Assembly (NCBI RefSeq): GCF_000764305.2
Contig: NW_025933453.1
Location: forward strand, 97,961-161,960
Direction of reading: 5' to 3'
Length of the DNA stretch: 64,000 nt
Origin: Hyalella azteca
Lineage: Eukaryota > Arthropoda > Malacostraca > Amphipoda > Hyalellidae
Shown: positions 1 to 10,821 of the stretch, in pieces
Layout of the letters: every line of letters begins with the position of its first letter
Position numbering within the stretch: the stretch's first letter is position 1
Notes under the pieces: generated by a model
What the model was told of the DNA's origin: nothing
What the model saw: only the letters and a program-made list of their open reading frames with translations
The model's database searches: none
Translations under genes and position numbers: made by a program

Positions 1-186
1 TCCCTGGGCCCACGAACAAGAAAGTTAAGGGCAAGTTGCGGGATATTCCCTGGCTTGCACACGATGTTTTGAGGGTCCCATAAATTTGCCCTTCACATTT
101 ATCTATCGGGTAGCCGAGCGCTTTTTCCCACGATATTTCTGAGCAGAACCGAGCAGAAGCTGACAAGAAAATATTCACTATATTTC

Positions 187-411
187 TTACAGAAAAATAG
201 CTTCTACTGATTTTCGGAAGTGCAAGTCTCGGACCAATATTTCCAGAAAAATTCGGGCGCCAGTTCTTGGTTTGGTGCTGAGGAGATCAGCCGTCATCTC
301 GAATTGTGCTAGAATTAGTCGCATTTCATTCACGCTTCGCTTCACATCGCCACCACTTCCCTTTGTTCTCGAAGAAATCGGTGCTCTTATACAGGCCTTG
401 TGCCCGACCAC
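187..411 (-). CDS. candidate internal exon, unknown protein
   Basis: About 74 codons are open on the minus strand in a locally GC-richer patch, with a balanced, charged composition (motifs such as RSVNEMRLILAQFEM). The first codon shown is GTG, so this would be an internal exon rather than a start. Just inside its 3' end the minus strand reads TTTTTCT followed by GTAAGAA, a good 5' splice-donor match. No acceptor with a clear pyrimidine tract is visible upstream, and I do not recognise the protein. A chance ORF of this length is quite possible at this GC content. Confidence 0.15.
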   Translation of the reverse strand: MVGHKACIRAPISSRTKGSGGDVKRSVNEMRLILAQFEMTADLLSTKPRTGARIFLEILVRDLHFRKSVEAIFL

Positions 412-3140
412 GTGGAACTAAACGTCGCATCCGCTGAAAATACTTGGACCGCTTTGCTCCCTTAACTCATTTCGGCCTATTCTCGGCCGTGCTCTTGAAA
501 CGATCAAAAGATGAGTTCGTCTTCCCATTAGCATCGACCGGTTTTACTCTGGCCAAAATATTTTTACTTAATTCCCATTGGATTAAAATCAACTAGGAAC
601 CAACTTGGTCTTAATTCCTGTTGTGTCTTTTTGGAGATAAATATCTTAATTTATAACCTCACAGTTTTAAATTATTTGATTCCTAACCTAGTTCTTACTT
701 TGCTTAAAAAATTTCTTTCTGCTTTCAAAAAACTAATTGCTGTCTGTTTATCACTCTTTTTTTTATTTAAGTAACATATTAAATTGGTTTTCCATTGAGT
801 CTGAAACCACAACGCTAACTTGCGCAGACAAGAAACTTTATAGCCTACAAGTTCTTATTGATTTAAACATTTGAACCCAGTGCAACAGGGAGCCGGAACC
901 AAGAGCCATGAACTTCATTAATATGCTGAGCGTACGGTAGGCGACTGAATAAACCTTAGAAGAAATACACCAGTTCACAGATTGCACGACACTCGACTGA
1001 ATTAGCGTCAATTGGAGCGCGTGCATCTGCCGCGAACAATGCACTTGACTTAAAAAAATACGCGAGGTTCATGGGTGGGCTGGCAGGCAGTGAGGCATAT
1101 GCTGCAGATCATTCGCTTCTCTGGCTGCCAATAAATGCCAGCGGGGCCGACGTTATTTTCTCGCGGCATTTCATAAGATCGCGTGCGCCCGAAAGAAGAA
1201 CGAGTCTAAAGAAATAACTCGTTCGTGAACTAGCTAATCCTCTGGGCACATTCTTTCTCAAGCTGAATTCCCAACTGCGTCTTCTGAGTATGCGTTTTGG
1301 TGCAAGCAAAGATGTTGATTTAGCAAACGTAGGAAAGCAATGAATAGTGAAAGCTTGCGGTTATTCAGGAAAATAAAGTTATCCATAGACAAATTGAAAT
1401 AAAATGTTATAAAAAATCACAAATTTGATGCGGAAACATACGTGGCCAATTTTATTTGTGTAAATCGATAGTTTCTGTGAATGTGAAAATAAACAATGTA
1501 CGGCTACACGAGTCGCACTGTACAAAGAAAATTTTATACAGCCTTGATAAGATTGCTAATGTTAATTTTCGTCGAATTTTTTTAGATTTTTTTTCATGAA
1601 TAATATAATTAATTGCGTATCCGTTAAATTACAATTGATGAACTTGAAATCATTGTTGTTAATATCCCATATCCCCAATTCCTGATAACAATGAGTGGGT
1701 ATCAGCGTTGGCCTGCTAACTGAGTGTTCTTAAAAAATATATTTTAATAATTTATGGTTAGAAAAATCTTCCTCGCAGCAAATGAGTTCAAACCCGACGT
1801 GTGCGCATTAACCCTATCGAAATTTTGGGGATGGTCAGCTTCTGAATTATGGACGCCTCAAGCTCGATTTAAGTGTAAATTAGCGGCTCTATGTCCGCTT
1901 TACGCTCCGGTTGCATGAGCAAAATGAGCGCCTGATTAGAATTCGTTCTATTTCCTGACAACCGTAGGACGAGTTTGGTGCTCACGTAGCATCTGATATA
2001 TACCTCCGATGTGGACGGTCACGGCCGAATCTGGAATGTGTGTTAAAAGGTTAAGCGGGTGAGTGATGAGAGGGTGATGGTTCTTTGGTTACATTTTTGA
2101 GCATAGAACAAAACTAAAAATGATGCGTGCTCTCACTATCTACATGAGTTTTGCTTTTTTCCATTTCTGTAAGTATTTATATTTTTCTATTTTCCTCATA
2201 CGATATTTGATGAAAATTGATTTTCATTGATTATATGACACAATTTCAATCACGGCGTCGGCCGCTACCTAGCACGTGCTTAAGATCTAGCAATTACTTG
2301 CATTCGTTTGCAATGTGAACTGATCGCTATTAATTACTGTGATCAATTAATACTGGTAAAATGCAAGTTTTCCATGAGTCATGACAAATTTGCTGTGCCA
2401 AACCTCACAATTAAAAGGATTTTTTAAATCAGTACTAGAAGGCTAACAGATATCTTTAAATGAACGCAAAAGTATCAAATGTTTAATTTATGCCTGGTGC
2501 TTAAGTCGAACTTTAATTCATTGCACATCTTAACGTCGGTAGTTGTGATGGTTTCCAATCTGAAAAGATTCATCAAGCGAACACTATTCATTTTTCAGTC
2601 CTAAGATAGAAAATGACTTTCTATTGCAACAATGAGGCTTTTCTTCTTTTTAACTTTCTTAGTAATTGACTGATTGCACATTTGGGCTAGCAACTAATGA
2701 ATACTTATTTGCTTCTAATTACTATTGTTTGCTGATTCTTATGTACAATCGTACGTAATTATTACTACGTGTAATAATTATAGTTATTACTCCGAAATAA
2801 CTTTATTAGTAAAAATGTAGTAAAAAATTTCATGTTCCTCGTCGGAAGAAATTCTCATGCATAGCAGATGAGGGGTTGAAAGCGGAACGTGAACAGGATT
2901 TTCGCCTGTGTCGTCTCAAGCTGTTTTTTGTTGCAGTTTTCGTTACATTGTTTCTTCCTTTTGAGATTTCATGAAGCTATGGGCCCTCAAAGCTACGCTA
3001 GTTTATTAAATAATGCACAGGAGTTTTCAAGGCCACTCAAATAGTTACTTTAGTTGAAGAATTCTTGTGGGACTGCGGCAGCTACACAACAGTTCAAGAT
3101 AAATAATATAAAGCAGTGAACGCCCGTCCAATGTTCCTGG
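412..3140. other. no supported gene; AT-rich spacer
   Basis: Only short frames are seen. The sole structure noted is a perfect 10-bp stem (TAATTATTAC at 2756-2765, GTAATAATTA at 2771-2780) with a 5-nt loop. The ORFs near 838-1044 and 1109-1309 on the minus strand lack any protein-like motif or splice support. Confidence 0.5.
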
Positions 3141-3148
3141 ACACTTTT

Positions 3149-3292
3149 GCTCGAGCGATGTGCTGCTGTTGAACACTCAAGGGCATTTTCGCTCAAATGA
3201 TGTGTGCTTGTGCAACATTCCTTGCACTTTCGCTCACATGATGTCTGCCTGAGCAATATCCAGGGACACTCTTGCTCAAATGATGTTCTCCT
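3149..3292. repeat. degenerate 42-bp minisatellite, about 3.5 copies
   Basis: The phrase GCTC(A/G)A(A/G)/CATG-like recurs at 3149, 3191, 3232 and 3274, a spacing of 42, 41 and 42 bp, with shared text such as GCTCAAATGATG and CAACATTC between. Copies have diverged. The minus-strand ORF across 3050-3301 is open only because 42 is a multiple of three. Confidence 0.75.
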
Positions 3293-3405
3293 GTAGAACA
3301 TTCAGCTATGGGGGCATGGAGCATCGTAGAACATTTTCAGATATTTCTGACCATTGTAGAACATGGTCAGAGATTTCTGCCATTGTAGAATATGGTCATA
3401 AATTT
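3293..3405. repeat. degenerate 29-33-bp minisatellite
   Basis: GTAGAA(C/T)A(T) starts at 3293, 3326, 3356 and 3385, followed each time by a variant of TGGTCAGAGATTTCTG. Spacing is 33, 30 and 29 bp. It directly abuts the preceding 42-bp array, so two unrelated tandem families touch here. Confidence 0.7.
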
Positions 3406-3934
3406 CACTTGCTACTGATATATGAAAGCGCTAGAGGAGCTCCATATGAACTGCTTATGTAACTGGAATGGAGACCAAATATTCATAGGATCAACACCGA
3501 ACAATACCAATTGAAAGCACAATAGGCGATTTAGGTTGACTCGCAACTAATGTTTTCAAATGAAGAAAGGATGTACAATTTGAAATCATGCCTTTTTTGA
3601 GTGTGAAATCGGGCCCGAGATATGTTCATTTGGTCGATGAAAGGTTCATGCAATGTTGATTTATTTTTACCCTGATCACCCAACAACAGAACTTTGATCT
3701 TATTATACAGCGGCCATAATAACAATAACAGTGATAACTTTATTGAACACAGCACGAGATAAAAAGTCGCTGGTAGATGCTTGCTTCTATCACAACAGAA
3801 CGTCGTTGTTTTGCCACATTTTCCTCACTGATGTCCACGAGATAGAAAACGACACCAGATCCTACATTGGTTTCCGATATCAGAGCATCCGACGTCCACT
3901 GCATCTATTTCTGCGCTCCTGGTGGGGCAAGTGA
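3406..3934. other. no supported gene
   Basis: Short ORFs occur on both strands (3731-3934 plus, 3531-3755 minus) but none carries a recognisable motif. The minus-strand frame that continues into 3825-3950 is cysteine-bearing non-repeat sequence at the end of a repeat-coded ORF; I see no support for it as a gene. Confidence 0.4.
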
Positions 3935-4093
3935 TGTTATAGTGCTGCTCAGCACCAATGTTGCTGGCAGTGCTGTGTGATGGTGACAGCACCAATGTTA
4001 ATAGCATTGTTGGTGTGATGGTGACAGCATTGCTGGTGTGATAGCGACAGCACCAATGTTGATAGCATTGCTGTGGTGACGGTGACAGCACGA
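3935..4093. repeat. degenerate array of AGCACCAATGTTG-type units
   Basis: AGCACCAATGTT recurs at about 3950, 3989 and 4049, interleaved with GGTGACAGCA and GCATTG(C/T)TGGTGTG. It is an older, irregular version of the tandem sequence that leads into the regular 33-bp array immediately downstream. Confidence 0.65.
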
Positions 4094-4325
4094 ATGTTGA
4101 TGTCGCTATGTTGCGTCCCAGTATGAATGTTGATGTCGCTATGTTGCGTCCCAGCATGAATGTTGATGTCGCTATGTTGCGTCCCAGCATGAATGTTGAT
4201 GTAGCTATGTTGCGTCCCAGCATGAATGTTGATGTCGCTATGTTGCGTCCCAGCATGAATGTTGATGTCGCTATGTTGCGTCACAGTATGAATGTTGATG
4301 TCGTTGCATTGCGTGCAGCACGAAT
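4094..4325. repeat. 33-bp minisatellite, six copies plus partial
   Basis: ATGTTGATGTCGCTATGTTG begins at 4094, 4127, 4160, 4193, 4226 and 4259, with a diverged seventh from 4292. Copies differ by one or two bases. Because 33 is divisible by three and the unit lacks stops in several frames, ORFs appear on both strands (plus 4108-4350 reads an 11-residue repeat MLRPSMNVDVA; minus 3825-4256 and 3949-4356 read others). These are most simply explained as by-products of the repeat, not genes. Confidence 0.9.
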
Positions 4326-7190
4326 GCTGAGGTTGCTGCACGAACATTAACCTCATTCACAGATTTTTGGCATCTGAAATTGGAATGAAATTAAAGTAGC
4401 CATAGACAAAATATAACGAATAGCAAATTATTTTTGTATATTGTAGCTACATTCATTAATGCTATTAAATGTATTATGGCAGATGAGCTAGAACAAAATT
4501 GTACGTGCATAAGATCCGTCATCGTAAATAAAGTAAATTTTCATCATTCATTTCTCTAGTTTCAGATGAGAAATTCTATTATCATTGCACCATTGAACAT
4601 TGACAACCTATTTGGGTAAATGTTTTTAATTCATGCTCAAATATCCGCCCGATGAATAAAATATAGATGGGAGGCACCTGCATGGATATATTGCTTTTGT
4701 ACAACATGCATTCATGTCGCCGTAATATAAAATTGCCGTATATTAATCATTACATGAGATGAATTTTGATCAAGACGATTTTCGTCGAAGTTGTTATGCG
4801 AAGCTGAAAGAAGAAAATATAATTTGAAAATTTTTTGGTGAATCAAAGAGTGTCCACAGATAGTGGAAATTATAATACTAATCTATCATCTCAATTAATA
4901 ATTTATAATATGATTTAGCGAGAAGAACTACCACTTAAGAAGATTATTTACCTGAAAGATAGGGATTTTATTTGACGCCTCCACACAACTAAAGAAACAT
5001 TTATTAGGAGGCTGAAATGTTGCTCGAACAAAACAACAACAGACAGTTTGGTACACTACACATAAGATTGTGTGGGGGCGCAGAAAAATTAAAATCATTG
5101 TCATTCATGATATCTTTATATTGTTATTCAAGTTATTATGGCTATTTCGTCATCCAGGTTATTTCTCACGGTATGTAGCAAAACTTTATTTATTGATTAT
5201 AATTAAATACTTGAAGCTATTTATCAGCCCGCTAAAACGCTAGACCATTGATAAAAATAATAAAGCGTCAGGACTATAAGCTCTCACTGAGACAAAGATG
5301 TGAACAGTCAAAGCTCTGGGGGTATTTTCTTCGTAGGAATTAAGGTATCAACAAGTTCAGGATTAAGTTTCCTCCGTGGCATAAACTCCGGCATCTGAAG
5401 GCCGTAATATATCCTAAGCTTCCTGCCTGGCTTGATCCTCAAATATCCTCAGGATCGCTGATCAATCCCTCTCACGGAACCCCGCTATGATCGTACACTC
5501 TAGCGGAAATCCTTTGAGAGTTACGGGCAAATTTCTGCTCATAAATTTCGAACGCGGCAGCATGGAGGTCATATTGAGCGTCTCCACTTAACACGGTGAA
5601 TTTAAACCTGTCCTGCGACGGTGTGAAAATTCACGGTTGAGTGAATTTTCAGGAATTTGTACTCGATAAGCGATTGACACGTTTGTGAAACTTTTTTGGT
5701 AATCAATTCTCTGCTCGGGATTTATTTCCTGTCGAAATGATTATCGATTTTAGAATGTACGTGACTGTCGAGGGTTTTAATTTATTTCGGAAGACAAACT
5801 TACGAAATTACACATTAACACAGAACTAATTACAGATTGAAACTCTTACTCTTCCTTAATGGTTAGAGGTTAGCACTCACGAAAAGTTTTGCGTCACTGA
5901 ATTAAATTGAACTAATTTAGCAACATGCGAAACTCGAGTCGCAATATTCGACTAGCCTCGAAATGTGCCCTACAGTTCAAGTTACTCTTAAGAAACTTCA
6001 AAAACCTTATGCGCTTTAAAAAATGGCACTTATTTCCGGCAGTGGAATGCACCGTCACCAATGCTCACAGTCGTGCAGCAGTTGATGCTTTTTGCTAATT
6101 GCATTAGCATTTTATTTTAATATACGCTGCACTGTGGAAGCGAGCGAGGCTGCTGCAGTGAGGGAGCAAGATTTCAGCTAATTGCAAGCTATTTAGATGC
6201 TCCGGAGCACTTACGTCCACTAGCCTAACGAGAAAATTGTGCCTCGTGTTTTTGGAGGACGAATCCTAGCAACATTACCCGGTTACATGTTAGCATAGGC
6301 GAAAGCACGCCGGCGTTCGGCCAGTCTTGTGGGCAGGCCACAAAAATTACCGGAAATTGTGGGACAGGAAAGATGGAGGCTCAGCGCTACATGATTTAAA
6401 AGGGGCAATAAAACCATGAGGACACTGTGAAAGTTCAGCTCGTGAACTATGTACAAGATCGAAGTATTTCGCACTTTGTGATTTGATTTTCATCCACTGA
6501 CCGAGGAAAAGAATAAAATTTTGAAGGTCTGCTCTCGTTGCAAAAATGTACACGAGTTCAAATTAGTCACAAAATATAAATAATTACATTACGTGATGTT
6601 GAAAAGGCTACGTTGAACTGGCATGGGTGTCTAAATTGCAGTGCGAGGACCAACTGAATATACTGACGACGCCACTAGGATTTAAAACAACTAATTAACT
6701 TGCACTATTACGCACACATAAAGTATAGCTTTGAATGCTCTCAACGTTCATCACTAATGTGTGCAACTGAATTAAAAATTAAAACGTTAAATGAAGCACG
6801 AGTCTCATGTTAGTGCAAGCATGACAAGCTGTGAGCTATTGCTGCTTTGACTGAATTTATAACGAGGATACTAACGGCATGCAGCTAATGTCGTTGCCAT
6901 CATATAATATTTAATATATTATGATAACGAATAAAATAATTGAATGCTTTGCTATAGAAACGTGTCTGCAAGTTCAGTACAGCAAGGGGAAAAATTGACG
7001 TCGATGGGAAGACTGGGTGCAACTACGGGCCCCAAATTTAAGTCTTAAATAAGCCGGGAAGACAACTTCCATCCTCGGCATGCAATAAATACAGTCAGCC
7101 TCAGAGCTAGGAGCAGAAGTCTAAGCTGGAACATCGCAATCCACATAAGTGACACACTGGTTGAATATTATAGCGCAGTTGTTATTCGCT
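4326..7190. other. no supported gene; AT-rich spacer with one hairpin
   Basis: Nearly 3 kb without a persuasive frame. A perfect 11-bp stem with a 6-nt loop is present (TGAAAATTCAC at 5624-5634, GTGAATTTTCA at 5641-5651). The two overlapping minus-strand ORFs at 6283-6553 have no recognisable content. Confidence 0.5.
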
Positions 7191-7225
7191 CAATATTGTA
7201 GAATGCTTATTATTCTACAATATTG
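7191..7225. repeat. perfect 14-bp inverted repeat (hairpin)
   Basis: CAATATTGTAGAAT (7191-7204) pairs with ATTCTACAATATTG (7212-7225) across a 7-nt loop. No mismatch. Confidence 0.85.
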
Positions 7226-7235
7226 TAGAAAGCTT

Positions 7236-7364
7236 GCAAATGAGCAGGCAGTTCTGTATCCAGCTGTACCTACTGCGGAGTAACCTCTTCTGGCCTAACC
7301 TATACACGCTGCCCTGACTCGCAACCTTCTTACAGCCAATGACTGGCTCTACCTGCTCATTTGC
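7236..7364. repeat. 129-bp segment bounded by 13-bp inverted repeats (MITE-like)
   Basis: GCAAATGAGCAGG (7236-7248) is exactly reverse-complementary to CCTGCTCATTTGC (7352-7364). The interior is GC-richer than its surroundings. A miniature DNA transposon is one explanation, but no clear target-site duplication is visible and no other copy was noticed in the window. Confidence 0.35.
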
Positions 7365-7502
7365 CCCGCTTCTCTAACTTCTTGCAGCTAATAAGATTAG
7401 GTTATGTTTGCTCAGGTTTGCTCTGGTGGATAACTGTTTGTTTGTTTGGCTTATACCTCCGGCATACGCCCAGGTAAGACAACTCAGCGGGGATATGTCA
7501 CC

Positions 7503-8072
7503 GTGAGTGGTCGGCAGGAAATCAGTCATGGTGAGTGGTCGGCAGGAAATCAATCTTGGTGAGTGGTCGGAAGGAAAACAGTCATGGTGAGTGGTCGGAA
7601 ATAAATCAACTATGGTGAGTGGTCGGCAGGAAATCAGTCATGGTGAGTGGTCGGCAGGAAAACAGTCATGGTGAGTGGTCGGCAAGGAAATCAGTCATGG
7701 TGAATGGTCGGCAGGAAAACAGTCATGGTGAGTGGTCGGCAAGATCAACTATGGTGAGTGGTCGGCAGAAAATCAATTATGGTGAGTGGTCGGCAGGAAA
7801 ACAGTCATGGTGAGTGGTCGGCAAGATCAACTATGGTGAGTGGTCGGCAGAAAATCAATTATGGTGAGTGGTCGGCAGGAAAACAGTCATGGTGAGTGGT
7901 CGGCAAGATCAACTATGGTGAGTGGTCGGCAGAAAATCAATTATGGTGAGTGGTCGGCAGGAAAACAGTCATGGTGAGTGGTCGGCAAGATCAACTATGG
8001 TGAGTGGTCGGCAGGAAATCAATTATGGTGAGTGGTCGGCAGGAAATCAGTTATGGTGAGTGGTCGGCAATT
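7503..8072. repeat. 28-bp minisatellite, about 21 copies, with an 82-bp higher-order unit
   Basis: GTGAGTGGTCGG recurs about every 28 bp from 7503 to 8056 (one copy has GTGAATGG). From about 7728 three unit types (26, 28 and 28 bp, ending in variants of AGATCAACTATG, AAATCAATTATG and AAACAGTCATG) repeat as a block: AAGATCAACT falls at 7741, 7823, 7905 and 7987, exactly 82 bp apart. That is a true higher-order repeat, so duplication last acted on trimers. Each unit carries GGTGAGT, a close match to the 5' splice-donor consensus. The plus-strand ORF 7619-7813 is repeat-derived. Confidence 0.92.
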
Positions 8073-8168
8073 TCTCTTCGCAGTGAGGGACCTTTAAGAG
8101 GATTTGAAAGAAAAAAAGCGAGGCGTTCACATGAGTTTTGACCAGCACACCTGGCAGCATAAATACGT

Positions 8169-8402
8169 AATTCATGTCTGCAGTGAGGCCGGCTTAGCAG
8201 ACCAAGCTGCAGTGACCGCGAAATTCATGTCTGCAGTGAGGCCGGCTTAGCAGACCAAGCTGCAGTGACCGCGCAATTCATGTCTGCAGTGAGGCCGGCT
8301 TAGCAGACCAAGCTGCATGACCGCGCAATTCATGTCTGCAGTGAGGCCGGCTTAGCAGACCAAGCTGCATGACCGCGCAATTCATGTCTGTAGTGAGGTA
8401 TG
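8169..8402. repeat. 52/53-bp tandem repeat, four copies plus partial
   Basis: AATTCATGTCTGCAGTGAGG starts at 8169, 8222, 8275, 8327 and (partial) 8379. Two copies are 53 bp and two 52 bp, differing by loss of a G in GCAGTGACC. The copies are otherwise almost identical, which implies recent amplification. It lies about 100 bp from the 28-bp array but shares no unit with it. Confidence 0.92.
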
Positions 8403-8840
8403 TTTAGAAGACCTTACAAGCAGTTTCTGCCTGATTTGTGTCTGCTTTCTCAAGAGGGATCTGAAGTGAAAATGACGTTTTTTCAACGAAATAAATCGTC
8501 ATCAACGATTTTTCAACGTCATTTGCCTGGAGATCTGAGGAAGGCTTTGCAGCCCGTCCATAAAAAGTGGCTAACAGGTTCAAGTCTATTGTGTCTAACT
8601 CAGAACTGAATTCTATACCGATCAGTGGAGAATTTATGGGAAATCGTAATTGTATACAATTTACGAACGTTTCCTGAATGTCAAATTGCAAAATTGTGTA
8701 GATGACATAAAGTGTCATGATAAGTCTACTCAATCTTTTTCAATGTGCATGATTGAAAAAAAACATAACTGGAATTGCATTCAATATCAGAATGTTATCA
8801 TATTTACGAGGGAAGTTGCAGCGAAAGGACCAAGTGGTTA
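8403..8840. other. no supported gene
   Basis: Open frames on both strands (minus 8404-8733, plus 8400-8609 and 8650-8841) are AT-rich, unrecognisable and partly begin in the neighbouring repeat. No splice or promoter support. Confidence 0.4.
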
Positions 8841-8846
8841 AAAGTG

Positions 8847-8926
8847 GCTAAGGTTAAAGGTTTAACATTAAAAGCTTTAACCTTAAGGTTTAACCTTAAA
8901 AAAGTTTAAGGTTAAAGGTTTAACCA
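8847..8926. repeat. palindromic AAGGTTTAAC/GTTAAACCTT segment
   Basis: AAGGTTAAAGGTTTAAC appears twice in direct orientation (about 8850 and 8908), while between them CTTTAACC and GGTTTAACCTT give reverse-complement partners, so the whole block can fold into a large AT-rich hairpin. It sits immediately 5' of the SINE and ends in a short direct copy of the SINE start (CCAAGTGGTTAAA at about 8830, CCCAGTGGTTAAA at 8940). Confidence 0.65.
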
Positions 8927-9185
8927 CTGGGCAGGGCGGCCCAGTGGTTAAAGTTCACAGAGTACCAAGATTGGCGCAGAGAGGCGCGGGTTCGATCCCA
9001 GCTCTGTGCGCCAGTTTCTGGTCAGAATCGGCGAGGAGGCCGGGCGGATAAGCACAGCAGAATTTGAATCAGTGAGTTGTGAGTTCGAGACCGCAACAAG
9101 CGGTGGATGTTCTGCGATGTTAAGAATCGGCGACAGGCCTACGGCCTAATAAACGCTGAAACCGCTATAAGTGAAGAAACCCCCC
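8927..9185 (+). mobile_element. tRNA-derived SINE, possibly dimeric
   Basis: The head contains a tRNA-type RNA polymerase III promoter: a box A-like GGCCCAGTGG at 8938-8947 and a perfect box B, GGTTCGATCCC, at 8989-8999, about 40 bp apart, which is the usual spacing. The element is GC-richer than its surroundings. A second box B-like GAGTTCGAGACC lies at 9081-9092, preceded by a box A-like GCGGATAAGCA (about 9045), which suggests a dimeric head or two fused SINEs. A body reading CGGCGACAGGCCTACGG follows. The sequence cannot fold into an intact tRNA by eye, so this is a SINE rather than a tRNA gene. The 3' end is my estimate; no clean poly-A or target duplication is visible. Confidence 0.7.
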
Positions 9186-10098
9186 AGGAGACAACCAGGC
9201 ATGAGTGGTGGCTACCCGCTTTGTAGACTCTTCTTTACGTTGGAGAAGTGGAAGGTTTTCGGTAAGAAACACAGCGTTCATGATAACGCAGGGGTAACGC
9301 CCTCTTAATTGTAAAGTATCACGTTCCAGAAGGATGGGATAATTATAAATTAAGATAAGTTTATATTAACGAAGATATTCGTGACCATTTTGATAAGCTA
9401 TTCGTTATAAAATCATCGAAAAATTTTACCTAATTATCAGCTTTTACTTGCAGATCACAAATGTGATCTAATTTTGCTCGTACGCGAATATTTCTAAAGC
9501 TGGCATTAAATGAAGAGTTTGTTTCGAAATCGCTCTTGACTGATGAAGGAAATTTTTACATGAATGCTGACATCTAGTCTAACGACATCAATTGATAGTC
9601 GTTACTATCTGGTGTTCAGATTTTGAACAGCTTGGAAAGCATAGAAATTGGCCTGCAGCCTCGTACTTCTTGCAACGAAAATTATGATGACAGTTCTTAT
9701 CCTCTGGAAATTGTAAATAGATAGTTTTTATGCTCTGGTATCGGTTTCTCGTTTCTTAGGTTTTAATCTCTTGCGTGTATCTTTGATTTTCTGCTCCGAT
9801 AGAACTTGTATAGCACAAGTATATATATTTTTGGAACTGATGGAGAAGCTAGTCGTTTTCAGGGCCGAAATGTTTAATTTACTAGGGCATTTTTCGCTTT
9901 TACATCATTGGGGAATTTATATAATTGTCGTTTATTCGATAGCAATATTTAATTTTAAATTTTCTCTACTCTAACCGATCGCTTGAATATGAAAATTGAG
10001 TTTAATATTTTCTTATTGATTTGCACCAATGGATAGGCCGTCGTACGTTACCAAGGATGCATATTGTTCACTCGAGCACGAAGTTTCTCCAGAAAATT
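9186..10098. other. no supported gene; AT-rich spacer
   Basis: AT-rich with short frames only. The plus-strand ORF 9771-9974 is hydrophobic and of a type AT-rich random sequence often gives. Confidence 0.45.
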
Positions 10099-10119
10099 TC
10101 CGTCGCTGCCAGCGACGGA
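10099..10119. repeat. near-perfect palindrome, 10-bp arms
   Basis: TCCGTCGCTG and CAGCGACGGA are separated by a single C. GC-rich arms in an AT-rich region make it stand out. A binding site or cruciform is possible; nothing else supports a role. Confidence 0.8.
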
Positions 10120-10662
10120 TAAACTGAGCGTTTCCATCAAGATGCCCAAGTGATGAAACCCGCTGTCCAGGATACTGGAATGAGAGCAAGATAGCTGATT
10201 GCAGTGGGATACTTTATCGTGATGAACCTAGAAATTTCTACGAAAGATTATCATAATTTCAGATATTCCGATGAAATATATTCGGATTCTCGCGAAATAG
10301 AGGAGTGTGGCATTTCACAAGAAATATAAGAAACTAACAAAAAAATTCATGGTTAGTAAAAAAATCGTGGTGGTTTTATACCTGCTACTTCAAATTGCCA
10401 AGAAACAAATGAGAACGTCTACTTGTCTCAAAATATTTATAGCCGCCGGAGAGAAAATAAGATATGACAAGAAATCAGCGGGAAATCTGTCTGCGTGAGT
10501 TGAGAAATATGGTTTGTTTCTGAAATATTCGAGAAAAATATAATATGCTTAACCGGTGTAATTATTGATCCATAAATTAAAAGTAATGATGCCTACTTAT
10601 TTGAATTGATCCATGCTTTAATGCCCCTCATCCTATGGTTCTGCCGAACGAGGTTCAGGAGG

Positions 10663-10815
10663 GACCAATTTAACGTCATGACCGGCGTGGCCATCAGCTC
10701 TCTCATGCGCATCGCCGAGCCAAACCCGCGCCGCGTCCAACGATCGAGACTAGAAGAAGAGTTTCCCGAGATGGGCTCAGAGCTTTCTCTCGAGGCAGGC
10801 GCCTTTTCTTTAATG
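10663..10815 (+). CDS. candidate internal exon, unknown protein
   Basis: A sharply GC-rich patch (clearly above 50 percent in a roughly one-third GC neighbourhood) reads an uninterrupted frame containing FNVMTGVAISSLMRIAEP and then EEEFPEMGSELSLEAG. Third codon positions in the first half are almost all G or C, which favours this frame. The left border resembles an acceptor (GAGGTTCAG before GAGGGACC) and the right border a donor (AATG before GTAATT). The ATG-started frame reported over 10606-10836 includes AT-rich sequence on both sides that I would not call coding. I do not recognise the domain. Chance or a transposon remnant remain possible. Confidence 0.25.
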
Positions 10816-10821
10816 GTAATT

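Noticed and set aside
3825..4356. Minus-strand ORFs of 135-143 codons
   Set aside because: Nearly all codons come from the 33-bp minisatellite; openness follows from unit length.
7503..8402. CRISPR array
   Set aside because: Regular repeats but no unique spacers, eukaryotic context, and spacers themselves repeat.
8989..8999. A functional tRNA gene at the box B
   Set aside because: No acceptor stem, anticodon arm or D arm could be paired; fits a SINE head.
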